Of a stretch of 64,000 nucleotides of DNA, positions 19,750-27,317 are shown piece after piece. Under the pieces are notes generated by a model. The model was not told where the DNA came from. It did not search any database and was given only the letters and a program-made list of their open reading frames with translations. The translations under genes and the position numbers were made by a program. Each line of letters begins with the position of its first letter. The stretch's first letter is position 1. The stretch is from Pseudothermotoga elfii DSM 9442 = NBRC 107921. Its GTDB lineage: Bacteria > Thermotogota > Thermotogae > Thermotogales > DSM-5069. The DNA lies in contig NC_022792.1 in NCBI RefSeq assembly GCF_000504085.1, positions 806,001-870,000 of the forward strand. The letters run 5' to 3'.

Positions 19750-20272
19750 AAAGATTGAACTAAGACCTGTTGAACTTTCTGATCTTGAACAGTTGCTGAA
19801 TATTAATGACGAAGAGGTCAGGGCTAATCTTTTGTCAAGTTTTCCGATCAACAGACTTAGAGAAGAAGAATGGGTAAAAAATCTTTACGCAAATCAACGT
19901 GATATCGTTATGGGGATTGTTCCATTTGAAGGAAAGAAGCTTGTAGGAACAACAGGATTACATGGCATTGACTGGGTGAACAGAAACGCAGAATTCGGAA
20001 TAGCTATAACCGATAAAAACTACTGGAACAGAGGTTTTGGAACAGAGGCAACAATACTCATGTTGAAATATGCTTTTGAATATCTCAATTTGCATAGAGT
20101 CTCGTTGCGCGTTTATGAATACAATAACAGAGCAATTCATGTTTATGAAAAATGCGGTTTTATTCGCGAAGGAAAATTGAGGCAGGCAAGATATATGAAA
20201 GGTAAATATTATGATGTCCTTGTGATGAGTATCCTCAGCGGTGAGTATTTTCAGCGACAATCAATGCACTGA
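19733..20272 (+). CDS. GNAT acetyltransferase (RimJ/RimL type) with apparent CTG start
   Basis: 179 residues of a RimJ/RimL-like N-acetyltransferase: IKGEKIELRPVELSDLEQLL at the start, the fold core EFGIAITDKNYWNRGFGTEA, and the acetyl-CoA end VYEKCGFIREGKLRQA. The only ATG/GTG/TTG in the frame is TTG 19793, which would delete the conserved first strand. An in-frame stop at 19727 limits the start to CTG 19733 or ATA 19736; GGGGG lies 8 bases before CTG. The 3' end overlaps the convergent metal-binding gene by 38 bases. The acetylated substrate is unknown. Confidence 0.82.
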   Translation: MIIKGEKIELRPVELSDLEQLLNINDEEVRANLLSSFPINRLREEEWVKNLYANQRDIVMGIVPFEGKKLVGTTGLHGIDWVNRNAEFGIAITDKNYWNRGFGTEATILMLKYAFEYLNLHRVSLRVYEYNNRAIHVYEKCGFIREGKLRQARYMKGKYYDVLVMSILSGEYFQRQSMH

Positions 20273-21056
20273 CCAGTGAATTGATGAACTCTACATATGT
20301 TCTGGAATTCGATGCCAGCACATCTATTTCAACAACCGGCAATTTTAATTGTTGTGCAAGATTTATAACTGTAGAACTTTCGATACTACTTTCGGTTATT
20401 ATGTAACGAATTTGTTTTTCTTTAATGAGTTTGCTTACCTCATTTATTTTTTTCGTAGTCAAACCTTCTTCATGGCCGCTTTCAAGAAAAACGATATCGC
20501 CCAGATCAAACCTTTTTGCAAAATGTATCAGGGCTGGATGAAGTTCAAGAAGCGTCTTTTTTCTTAAAGGAGAGAGTTTTTCATACCACAGGCTCAAATT
20601 AGCGAATACTTCATCGGCAAAATTTTTCCAGTTTTCCCTGAGAATTTGTGAAAACTCTGGATATGTTGAGGAGATCTCTTTATATACTTGATGTGCAAAC
20701 AAAACAGTATACACTGGATCAAGCCACAAATGCTGATCTTGCTTTGACGCTTGTTCAAAAATTCCGTCAGAGAAAACCATAACTTTTTCCGGGAATAGTT
20801 CTTTTGCTTTATCAATCCATTCTTCAATACCAGATAGTACTATTAAATCGGCATCATAAAGTGATTTGACATCGCTGACTTTTAGCTGGTAGAGATGAGG
20901 GTTTGTATTTTCCATCAATACTCTTATTTCAAATTGCGATCCACAAATACTTTCGAGCACAAGCGCCAAAGGCTTTATTGACGTTACTATTGTTTCTGAA
21001 AGAGCTGACGTTGATATAAAGATCATCAGAATTATTAATAACAAAAATTTTTTCAT
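20235..21056 (-). CDS. Metal ABC transporter substrate-binding protein (ZnuA/TroA family)
   Basis: ~273 residues with a signal peptide (LLLIILMIFISTSALS) and the cluster-9 metal-binding fold. Candidate ligand motifs are NPHLYQL, HLWLDP and LHPALIHFAKRF, then a C-terminal TESS..SSTV segment. Such proteins deliver Zn or Mn to an ABC importer, but no ATPase or permease lies beside it. ATG 21056 is chosen over GTG 21080 because GGAGAGA precedes it. It starts 31 bases after tRNA-Ala on the same strand, with no own promoter visible in the gap. Confidence 0.87.
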   Translation of the reverse strand: MKKFLLLIILMIFISTSALSETIVTSIKPLALVLESICGSQFEIRVLMENTNPHLYQLKVSDVKSLYDADLIVLSGIEEWIDKAKELFPEKVMVFSDGIFEQASKQDQHLWLDPVYTVLFAHQVYKEISSTYPEFSQILRENWKNFADEVFANLSLWYEKLSPLRKKTLLELHPALIHFAKRFDLGDIVFLESGHEEGLTTKKINEVSKLIKEKQIRYIITESSIESSTVINLAQQLKLPVVEIDVLASNSRTYVEFINSLVSALIVAENTHR

Positions 21057-21087
21057 GTGGTATCTCTCCAAGAAAGACACACACCTC

Positions 21088-21164
21088 TGGTGGAGCCGAT
21101 GGGACTTGAACCCACGACCTCTACCGTGCCATGGTAGCGCTCTCCCAAACTGAGCTACGGCCCC
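21088..21164 (-). tRNA. tRNA-Ala (anticodon GGC)
   Basis: The minus strand folds into a complete cloverleaf: acceptor GGGGCCG/CGGCTCC, anticodon stem CTACC/GGTAG with loop ATGGCAC, T-arm with TTCAAGT, and encoded CCA. The anticodon GGC reads GCC/GCU alanine codons. Confidence 0.96.
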
Positions 21165-21174
21165 AGCTGTTATT

Positions 21175-21203
21175 ATTATACAGCCATATGCTTAGTTTTT
21201 CAA
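21175..21203 (-). promoter_or_regulatory. Promoter of tRNA-Ala (and possibly the znuA-like gene)
   Basis: TTGAAA (21198-21203) and TATAAT (21175-21180) on the minus strand are 17 bases apart, ending 10 bases before the tRNA 5' end. Confidence 0.8.
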
Positions 21204-21496
21204 GTTTGGGATCAACATGGCATATTTTCCAAAAGATAGGTTTATACAGATGTGCATGCACATTACCCGGGTAACTTCTTCCAATATATAATATACGTTT
21301 TTTAAAAACGAGTGGTAGAGCAAAAACGCTGATAGAAAGCTGGTAATTGGCTAAAATCAAAAGAGTTTCTTTCACCATAACTACATTTCTGTGTTATTTA
21401 ACTGTACTGTTACTTGTAATTTTGAAAATTGATAATTTTGATTCTTTTGATGTAAGTTAACTCTGATCTGATACAATTCAACCAGGGGGTGAAGGT
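21204..21496. other. Intergenic region between tRNA-Ala and the nitroreductase gene
   Basis: No convincing gene. A minus-strand open frame here runs through the tRNA and is spurious. On the plus strand an extended -10 (TGATACAAT, 21469-21477) with TTGATG 19 bases upstream is the likely promoter of the nitroreductase gene, and GGGGGTGAAGGT precedes its ATG. Confidence 0.55.
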
Positions 21497-22462
21497 ATGT
21501 TTTTCGCTAATTTTACTCTTAAAACAGAAGATGAAAAGCTGATTTCGGAGAAAGATTTTATAGGTAAATATACAATTTTGAGCCTTTTTCGAGAATTGGA
21601 TTTACCAAATTTCATACATTACGCAGCGGAACTATCAAATTTCGTGGAATGGTTCGAGTTGAAAAACGCTCGAGTTGCCGTTGTTTTATCATGCCCGGCT
21701 GAAAAACTGAAGCAAATTAAAACCACCTGCAAGCTGAGAATAGAACTTCTCTGTGATGAAAATGGTTCTTTAATGCAATCAGTGGATAATTTGAAAGATA
21801 AAAAAATCTCACCGGCAACCATTATATTAGACAGATGGGGCAGGGTTAGAAAGATGTTTGATGAAATTTGCTTAGATTCACTCAAAGAAGAATTTGAGCA
21901 AATCATTACTGACGATAATACTTTGAATCCATTGATTCAATTGAGAAGAGCTAAAAGATCATTCAGTCAGGAAAAAGTCTCGAGAAATGCATTAAAAACA
22001 ATCATATCAGCGGCACACCTTGCTCCATCATGTGCCAACAAGCAGCCATGGAGATTTATTGTAATTGAATCCAGAGATTTTCTCGAGAAAATTCATAAAG
22101 CACTGTCAGGCGGTAATTATTGGATGAAAAATGCACCGGCGCTAATTGTTGTTTATTCAAAAAAAGATCTGGATTGTGAACTATCTGATGGAAGAGATTA
22201 TTTTCTCTTTGATCTTGGTCAGGCCGTTGCTCTTTTGCAAATTCAGGCTACCCAGATGGGGTTGATAGCGCATCCTGTAGCTGGTTTTGATCCGGTTTTA
22301 GTAAAACAGGTACTCTCAATTCCTGAAGAATACACAGTTATAACCATATTAGCAATTGGTTATCCATCAGGAAATATCTCCAGCCTGTCTGAAAAACATC
22401 AGGCGATTGAATTTTCCTCTCGAAAACGCGAAAAACTCGATAATGTTGCAAAATTTATTTGA
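21497..22462 (+). CDS. Nitroreductase-family flavoprotein with N-terminal thioredoxin/peroxiredoxin-like domain
   Basis: 321 residues in two parts. Residues ~1-140 resemble the peroxiredoxin (AhpC/TSA) fold (FTLKTEDEKLISEKDFIGKY; ATIILDRWGRVRKMFDE) but lack the peroxidatic cysteine motif. From ~148 a nitroreductase domain begins (RRAKRSFSQEKVSR, AAHLAPSCANKQPWRF, GQAVALLQIQATQMGL), expected to bind FMN and reduce with NAD(P)H. The fusion suggests a redox or oxidative-stress role; substrate unknown. A small membrane protein gene follows by 24 bases. Confidence 0.85.
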   Translation: MFFANFTLKTEDEKLISEKDFIGKYTILSLFRELDLPNFIHYAAELSNFVEWFELKNARVAVVLSCPAEKLKQIKTTCKLRIELLCDENGSLMQSVDNLKDKKISPATIILDRWGRVRKMFDEICLDSLKEEFEQIITDDNTLNPLIQLRRAKRSFSQEKVSRNALKTIISAAHLAPSCANKQPWRFIVIESRDFLEKIHKALSGGNYWMKNAPALIVVYSKKDLDCELSDGRDYFLFDLGQAVALLQIQATQMGLIAHPVAGFDPVLVKQVLSIPEEYTVITILAIGYPSGNISSLSEKHQAIEFSSRKREKLDNVAKFI

Positions 22463-22486
22463 TTCTATACAAAGGTGGTGATGAAG

Positions 22487-22669
22487 ATGAACAAGCAAGA
22501 TAAACCCAAGGATCGAGAACACTGGGCAGTGGGTGCTATGACATTGATTGGAGTAGGTGTTGGTTTCATCTTTTTGCAGAGGTCTGTTATGTGGTTTGTT
22601 GCCAGCATTTTGATAGGTATTGGTTCCGGATTGCTTATAAGTGTTATCCTTTCCAGAAAAAATTCGTGA
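22487..22669 (+). CDS. Small two-helix membrane protein
   Basis: 60 residues: a charged N-terminus (MNKQDKPKDREHWAVG) and two hydrophobic segments (AMTLIGVGVGFIFL; SVMWFVASILIGIGSGLLISVIL). ATG 22487 is 8 bases after AAAGGTGG; ATG 22481 is possible. It is probably co-transcribed with the nitroreductase. No family recognised. Confidence 0.7.
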   Translation: MNKQDKPKDREHWAVGAMTLIGVGVGFIFLQRSVMWFVASILIGIGSGLLISVILSRKNS

Positions 22670-22854
22670 TCATTTAACATGATTACCAGCAGAAATCACC
22701 CGCTTCTGTGAATGAGTAAAGAAATGGGTAAAGAATTTACTAAAATTAGCATGTAAATGGTAAACTTGCAGAAAGAACAACCCTTTGAGCGTGAGAAATA
22801 AGTTACCTTGACCGCGAAATTTCCGCTTATATTAAGTTGGGGCAGTTTACAGAA

Positions 22855-23038
22855 AGTCAACTCCCCACCGCTTGTAAAAGCGGGGGCTTGAAAAGCTTAG
22901 TTGACTACCCTCAGCCACATAAGTGGCTACGTTAGACAGGTACACCCTATGATGCTGCTCAAGTTCCAGGCTCTGTCGTGCAGGTCTAAACAGTCCTGAG
23001 GGGTAGGGGCAGTGGCAGACATAACAAGCCTGTCTAAC
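22855..23038 (+). ncRNA. IscB-associated omega-RNA (HEARO-like) candidate
   Basis: The ~180 bases before iscB are densely structured, as expected of the guide-bearing omega-RNA (HEARO) encoded upstream of IscB. AGTCAACT (22855-22862) pairs with AGTTGACT (22899-22906), enclosing CCGCTT-gtaa-AAGCGG and GCTT-gaa-AAGC hairpins. TACCCTCAG (22906-22914) pairs with CTGAGGGGTA (22996-23005). AGCCAC/GTGGCT is a small hairpin. GTTAGACAGG (22931-22940) is perfectly complementary to CCTGTCTAAC (23029-23038). In IscB systems the guide precedes the scaffold, so it would lie 5' of ~22855. The ends are inferred. Confidence 0.72.
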
Positions 23039-24127
23039 ATTGAGGATGAGCACCTTACAGGGATAATCCCTGAGTTATCGTCAAAAGACGATAAACCATT
23101 AATGCCAACAAAAAGACATGGCAAAGTAAGAAGACTACTAAAACAAGGTTTTGCAAAAGTTGTTAGAAGAGAACCATTTACAATTCAGTTGCTGTATGAC
23201 ACAACGACCTATACGCAACCTATTACAGTTGGGGTAGACATTGGCTCAAAAGTAATCGGTGTTTCAGCCATAACAGACAAACAAGAATTATTTAGTGCAG
23301 AAGTAGAACTGCGACAAGATATAAAGAAACTGCTTTTAGAGAGAAGAGAGTATAGAAGAAACAGAAGATATAGACAACCAAGATTTCTAAATAGAAAGAG
23401 ACGAAATAATTGGTTGTCACCAAGTGTGCAATGGAAGGTTGATGCACACAACAGACTTGTTAACTTAATAACCAAGATACTACCGATTGCAAAAGTAGAA
23501 ATAGCACCGTTTGATATACACAAAATAGTCAACCCTGACGTAGAAGGCAGTCAATATCAAGAAGGTCCACAAAAAGGGTTTTTCGATGTAAGAGAATATT
23601 GTTTATGGAGAGCAGAATATAAATCAGAACTATCAGGTAAAAAAGGTATACTTGAAGTCCATCATATCATTCCAAGAAGCCAAGGTGGTACTGATAATCC
23701 TTCAAGCTTAATAGTTTTAACAAGTGAAGAACACGAAACTATTCATAAGGGTGAACTTGAAATACCAAAAAGCAAATTGAAGAAAATCAAAATCTTGAAA
23801 GATGCAACACATGTATCTACAATAGGCTGGTATATAGTCAATAGACTTAAAGGGCACTATTGCGTTGAAGTAACATACGGCAGCATAACGAAAGTAAGGA
23901 GAATAGAACTTGGCATAGAGAAGACACATAGAAACGATGCATTTGTAATAGCAGGTGGTAGCAAAGATGTTAACAGAACAACTGAATGGTACTTTGGGAA
24001 ATATTTCAGAAGACAAAACAGGTCATTACACAAAGCAAATCCAATCAAGGGTGGAATTAGACCATTAAATACCATAAAAGAAGTCAAGGGATTTAGGAGA
24101 TTTGACAGAGTAAGATATAACAATTAA
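23012..24127 (+). CDS. iscB: IscB RNA-guided nuclease (RuvC + HNH)
   Basis: 371 residues from GTG 23012. Domains in order: PLMP motif (KPLMPTKRHGKV, ~28-39), RuvC-I with D76 (VGVDIGSKVIGVSA), an arginine-rich bridge helix (~110-131), RuvC-II with E163, an inserted HNH (LEVHHIIPRSQGGTDNPSSL, ~215-235, plus HETIH), and RuvC-III (THRNDAF, H306/D309). All catalytic residues seem intact, so this looks like an active IscB of the IS200/IS605 group, the ancestor type of Cas9. No TnpA transposase is near. The first ~25 residues overlap RNA hairpins; translation may start later, though no better in-frame start precedes PLMP. Confidence 0.93.
   Translation: MADITSLSNIEDEHLTGIIPELSSKDDKPLMPTKRHGKVRRLLKQGFAKVVRREPFTIQLLYDTTTYTQPITVGVDIGSKVIGVSAITDKQELFSAEVELRQDIKKLLLERREYRRNRRYRQPRFLNRKRRNNWLSPSVQWKVDAHNRLVNLITKILPIAKVEIAPFDIHKIVNPDVEGSQYQEGPQKGFFDVREYCLWRAEYKSELSGKKGILEVHHIIPRSQGGTDNPSSLIVLTSEEHETIHKGELEIPKSKLKKIKILKDATHVSTIGWYIVNRLKGHYCVEVTYGSITKVRRIELGIEKTHRNDAFVIAGGSKDVNRTTEWYFGKYFRRQNRSLHKANPIKGGIRPLNTIKEVKGFRRFDRVRYNN
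23058..23094 (+). promoter_or_regulatory. Two consecutive hairpins inside the 5' coding part of iscB
   Basis: CAGGGA-TAA-TCCCTG (23058-23072) and TTATCGTC-aaaa-GACGATAA (23075-23094) are perfect stems lying just before the PLMP codons. They could be the 3' part of the omega-RNA or a translation-control element. Confidence 0.6.
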
Positions 24128-24495
24128 ATTGGCATAATTTATGGTTTGAGGAGTTCTGGGTATTTTGATATACGTACATTGAGTGGGGAAAAAAATTCAT
24201 TCATCAGCAAAGTATCAAGACTTAAAGGTTATTGAAAGAGCAAAGACGTTAATATTGGAAAGGAGGAATCAGCGCACTTTTCTTCATCTTAAAGAAGATG
24301 GAGTTTCCTGCGCTGGTTTATGATGAAATTTGTCCACTGCGATCGTCTATCTTATTTGCCATAAACAAGGTTAGTCACATGCTAGTTGACCCAAATTGGA
24401 AAAAGCCACAGCAGCTTCAAAAAACTCAAATGAAGGTCTGTTATTTGATGCTTCGATGCAATAAGGATGTTAGGAATCTTTTCTGTAATTATTCC
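24128..24495. other. Region downstream of iscB with a probable element-end hairpin
   Basis: No convincing gene. At 24270-24315 CAGCGCA and TGCGCTG form an outer stem around CATCTT-aaag-AAGATG. The hairpin with an A-rich loop followed by GTTTCCTG resembles the end structures at 42649 and 43046, so it may be the right end of the IscB element. Nothing else is identifiable up to tRNA-Glu. Confidence 0.4.
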
Positions 24496-24570
24496 TGGCA
24501 GCCCCACGGGGAATCGAACCCCGACCTTCGGACTGAGAATCCGATGGACTAGCCATTATCCTATGGGGCC
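24496..24570 (-). tRNA. tRNA-Glu (anticodon CTC)
   Basis: The minus-strand cloverleaf has acceptor GGCCCCA/TGGGGCT, anticodon stem TCGGA/TCCGA with loop TTCTCAG, T-arm CGGGG-TTCGATT-CCCCG and encoded CCA. The anticodon CTC reads GAG. Confidence 0.95.
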
Positions 24571-24582
24571 GCACTAAAAAAT

Positions 24583-24610
24583 ATTGTATCATAAAATCAA
24601 AACCATGCAA
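24583..24610 (-). promoter_or_regulatory. Promoter of tRNA-Glu
   Basis: Minus-strand TGATACAAT is an extended -10 (core 24583-24588), with TTGCAT at 24605-24610 as a 16-base-spaced -35. Confidence 0.6.
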
Positions 24611-25197
24611 GAAGGAGTTTATTTTCAAAGGTTCATATCTTGCGAAAGTTCTCTAAAATATCTTTGAACATTGTCTATTCAGATAGAAAATACAAAAATT
24701 GCTTGGTCCAAAACAGAGATTTGCAGAACAAATAATTTGCCAGACGGATTGAATTTTCTGTATAATTTCTCCGTTGGTGGTTGATACTTTCTGTATTTGA
24801 AGAGCTGACCCAAAATTTGTAAAAGCCAAGGTGAGTTGGCTTTTTCCTCATTTCTGTATTTCTCGAGCGATTGTATATTTTTCTTCTTGGCATATTTTAT
24901 GAAATCTTCAACTAAGTTAAGGTCAGGTATTTCATATTTTCTGTTTTCACAATTCTTTGAACATCTTTTCTTTCTTACAAGGTGCAAACAATAAAACTGG
25001 ATTTATTACAACCACGATGCTCCGAGAAGAGACTCCACTGCTCGGCTACCTGTAATAAGATTCTATCTCCCACAAATTGTAGAATTCCATTTTCACTTCG
25101 TAAACTTTATGAAAAGTATTTCAACATCTCCATAAAAGCTGTTATTTATCATTGAAATTGGCCCTCTATATTGCACAATAAGTGCATTTCTAATATC
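24611..25197. pseudogene. Gene-poor stretch with possible decayed coding sequence on the minus strand
   Basis: The only long frame (minus, 24679-24987, 102 codons) has no ribosome site and an unusual lysine/asparagine-rich composition (KYEIPDLNLVEDFIKYAKKK); the frame beside it upstream adds ENGILQFVGDRIL before stops. This looks like a decayed gene, but no family is recognised. At about 25008-25054 TTACA/TGTAA and CCGAG/CTCGG can form nested stems. Nothing else is supported. Confidence 0.3.
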
Positions 25198-26469
25198 TCA
25201 AGCCTCCTTTTTCAGGTCATATAGAAATTTTCCACCATGCTCGATCCAGAGGCAATCTGGTGATTGAAAATCTTCTTTTTTGATTGATTTTGGATCCAGA
25301 TATGACAATCCAACAGCTTCGCATTCTTCTTTTGGTATAGCGGTGGCTAATACCACATTAAAGGCAAATTCCTCTTTTCTCGTTGCTGGATCGAATTTGC
25401 CATCTCCTCTAACATTTATTACATGGGATGCTACATTCAAATCAAATTCTGGATGAGTTTTCAGAAATTCTTTTACGTAATCTTTGCAGTGATATCCAAC
25501 AGCGCGTATGGCCTTATCCATTTGTTTGTTAGAATGAAAGATGCGAATATGCGGTGCATAAATTATGATTTCTCCACCGGGGACTATCACACCTGGCTTT
25601 TGCAACTTATAACTTCCCTTGCCTGCCGTCCAGATTTCATCATAATTTTTTCCAATGACCTGAACGGCTTTTTTCACAGGTTTGTCCAGATATATGATAT
25701 GTATCTTTTCGCTTGCCCTTACGGCCATTTCATAGGCCTTTAAAGCACCTTCATACCCAGATCCTGTGTACAGGCCTTTTGGAACAATCCCGTGATCAGT
25801 TTCCTCATAAACCATATTGAAGAAAATTATTGGGGAACGAATTTTTTCGAAAGCTACCCTGCAGGCCTCGTTAATAACATCTCTGGCAGGATTGCTCAAC
25901 GAACCTATGATCCTTGGAATGCCGATCAATACAGCTGCCCAATGAAACAAGCCAACAACATCTGGTCCTGCAATGCCTGGTATTATTGATTTCAGTCCTC
26001 CTGAAAATCCAGTTGATTCATGTGGTGAGGTTCCACTCAAAACAATTATCAGATCATATTTTTCAAAAAATAATTTGTTCAGAGTGATTGGTAATGGTTG
26101 TTTCAGATCACCAAGAGTTTTTTCACTCACAAATTCCCTGCTCAGAAAACCCACATTGACCAATGCATCCGGATTTGCATATTCGTGATTGAAAAAAGTG
26201 AATTCTTCTTCAAATAAGCCGAGCTTCTCTCTAATCTCAATTTCACTCATTGCGCGATGAGTGCCGCTCGCGTTCAATGTATGGAATTCCTTCATTCCCA
26301 TGGTTTTAAGTTGTTTATATATAAGTGGAACCAGTTTATCTGAAAAATCCTGACGTGTGTAATCTGGATGTATGAGTAAGACCTTATTTAATTTCATCTC
26401 ATATAGCGTATTTTCAACCAGATTGGCTATTTTTTCCAGACTCAATTCTCCCAGAAGGTTTTCTACCAT
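25198..26469 (-). CDS. LarA-family nickel-dependent 2-hydroxyacid racemase/epimerase (gluconate 2-epimerase-like candidate)
   Basis: 423 residues. The LarA (DUF2088) hallmarks are complete: ASGTHRAMSE with H71, SGTSPHESTGFSGGLKSI with H150 and K160, the residues that in lactate racemase serve as catalytic histidines and the lysine tethering the nickel-pincer (NPN) cofactor. The operon with UxaE and an SDR reductase suggests a sugar-acid substrate; mannonate and gluconate are C2 epimers, so a gluconate/mannonate 2-epimerase (GntE-like) is my best inference. ATG 26469 is 8 bases after GAGG; a longer frame to 26514 lies inside the SDR gene. LarB/C/E cofactor genes are not in the window. Confidence 0.82.
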   Translation of the reverse strand: MVENLLGELSLEKIANLVENTLYEMKLNKVLLIHPDYTRQDFSDKLVPLIYKQLKTMGMKEFHTLNASGTHRAMSEIEIREKLGLFEEEFTFFNHEYANPDALVNVGFLSREFVSEKTLGDLKQPLPITLNKLFFEKYDLIIVLSGTSPHESTGFSGGLKSIIPGIAGPDVVGLFHWAAVLIGIPRIIGSLSNPARDVINEACRVAFEKIRSPIIFFNMVYEETDHGIVPKGLYTGSGYEGALKAYEMAVRASEKIHIIYLDKPVKKAVQVIGKNYDEIWTAGKGSYKLQKPGVIVPGGEIIIYAPHIRIFHSNKQMDKAIRAVGYHCKDYVKEFLKTHPEFDLNVASHVINVRGDGKFDPATRKEEFAFNVVLATAIPKEECEAVGLSYLDPKSIKKEDFQSPDCLWIEHGGKFLYDLKKEA

Positions 26470-26479
26470 CTTCATTTCC

Positions 26480-27304
26480 TCACACCCCAGAATAGGCATT
26501 GAATCCGCCATCAACTGGTATGATTGCCCCTGTCACGAATTTTGAGGCATCTGATGCAAGCCATACGCAGGCACCTATCAAATCCTCTGGATCGCCAAAT
26601 CTCCCCATCGGTGTGTGATCAATTATTGCCTTGCCACGTTGCGTGAGATTTCCTCTTTCGTCAAGCAATAAATATCTGTTTTGCTCGGTAAGGAAAAATC
26701 CAGGTGCGATGGCGTTCACCCTTAGTTTCTTGTTGTATTCCATTGCAAAATGAACAGCAAGCCACTGGGTGAAATTACTCACAGCAGCCTTTGCCGCAGA
26801 ATATCCTACCGTTCGTGTAAGGGGTCTGAATGCTGCCATCGAAGAGATATTTATTATTGAGCCCCCCTCCTGGTTCTTAGCCATGAATTTTCCAAATATC
26901 TGGGATGGAAGAATAGCCCCACCGAAAAGATTTAATGAGACCACTTTTTGCAAAGCATCCATAGGAAGATCGAAGAAGCTCATCTCGGCTGATGTGGTTG
27001 CCTGTGGCATATTGCCTCCAGCCGCATTGATGAGCACGTCTACTTTTCCAAAGTCGTTCAAAATTATTTCTGATGTTTTTCTGATACTTTCGACATCAAG
27101 TGCGTCCATGTAATAACCTTTTACAATTGCACCATTTTTTGAAATTTCTTCAGCCCTGGTTTCTGCGTTTTTGATATCACAAAGAGCAATCTTGGCACCA
27201 AAATTTGCCAGCCCTGTTCCTATTGCCGAACCAAGTATCCCTGCTCCTCCAGTTATTACAACTACTTTTTCCTCAAGACTAAAGATCTTGAAAGCATTTT
27301 TCAT
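26480..27304 (-). CDS. SDR-family oxidoreductase (fructuronate reductase/UxuB-like candidate)
   Basis: 274 residues of a classical short-chain dehydrogenase: nucleotide motif TGGAGILGSAIG (~20-31), NAAGG at ~90, catalytic ISS...YSAAKAA (Ser ~154, Tyr ~168, Lys ~172), and the C-terminal ASKFVTGAIIPVDGGF. Placed between UxaE and a LarA-type epimerase, it probably reduces D-fructuronate to D-mannonate with NAD(P)H, as proposed for the SDR next to UxaE in Thermotoga maritima; this is inferred from context. The LarA gene begins 10 bases after its stop. Confidence 0.85.
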   Translation of the reverse strand: MKNAFKIFSLEEKVVVITGGAGILGSAIGTGLANFGAKIALCDIKNAETRAEEISKNGAIVKGYYMDALDVESIRKTSEIILNDFGKVDVLINAAGGNMPQATTSAEMSFFDLPMDALQKVVSLNLFGGAILPSQIFGKFMAKNQEGGSIINISSMAAFRPLTRTVGYSAAKAAVSNFTQWLAVHFAMEYNKKLRVNAIAPGFFLTEQNRYLLLDERGNLTQRGKAIIDHTPMGRFGDPEDLIGACVWLASDASKFVTGAIIPVDGGFNAYSGV

Positions 27305-27317
27305 TCACCACACCTCC

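Noticed and set aside
22847-23124. Minus-strand open frames of 65-68 codons opposite the omega-RNA
   Set aside because: They mirror the structured RNA and the iscB start and have no ribosome site; explained by the RNA.
22855-24315. Complete IS200/IS605 transposon with its own transposase
   Set aside because: Only iscB and possible ends are present; no TnpA (Y1) gene is visible in the window.
24298-24552. 84-codon plus-strand frame ending inside tRNA-Glu
   Set aside because: It has no ribosome site and crosses a tRNA gene.
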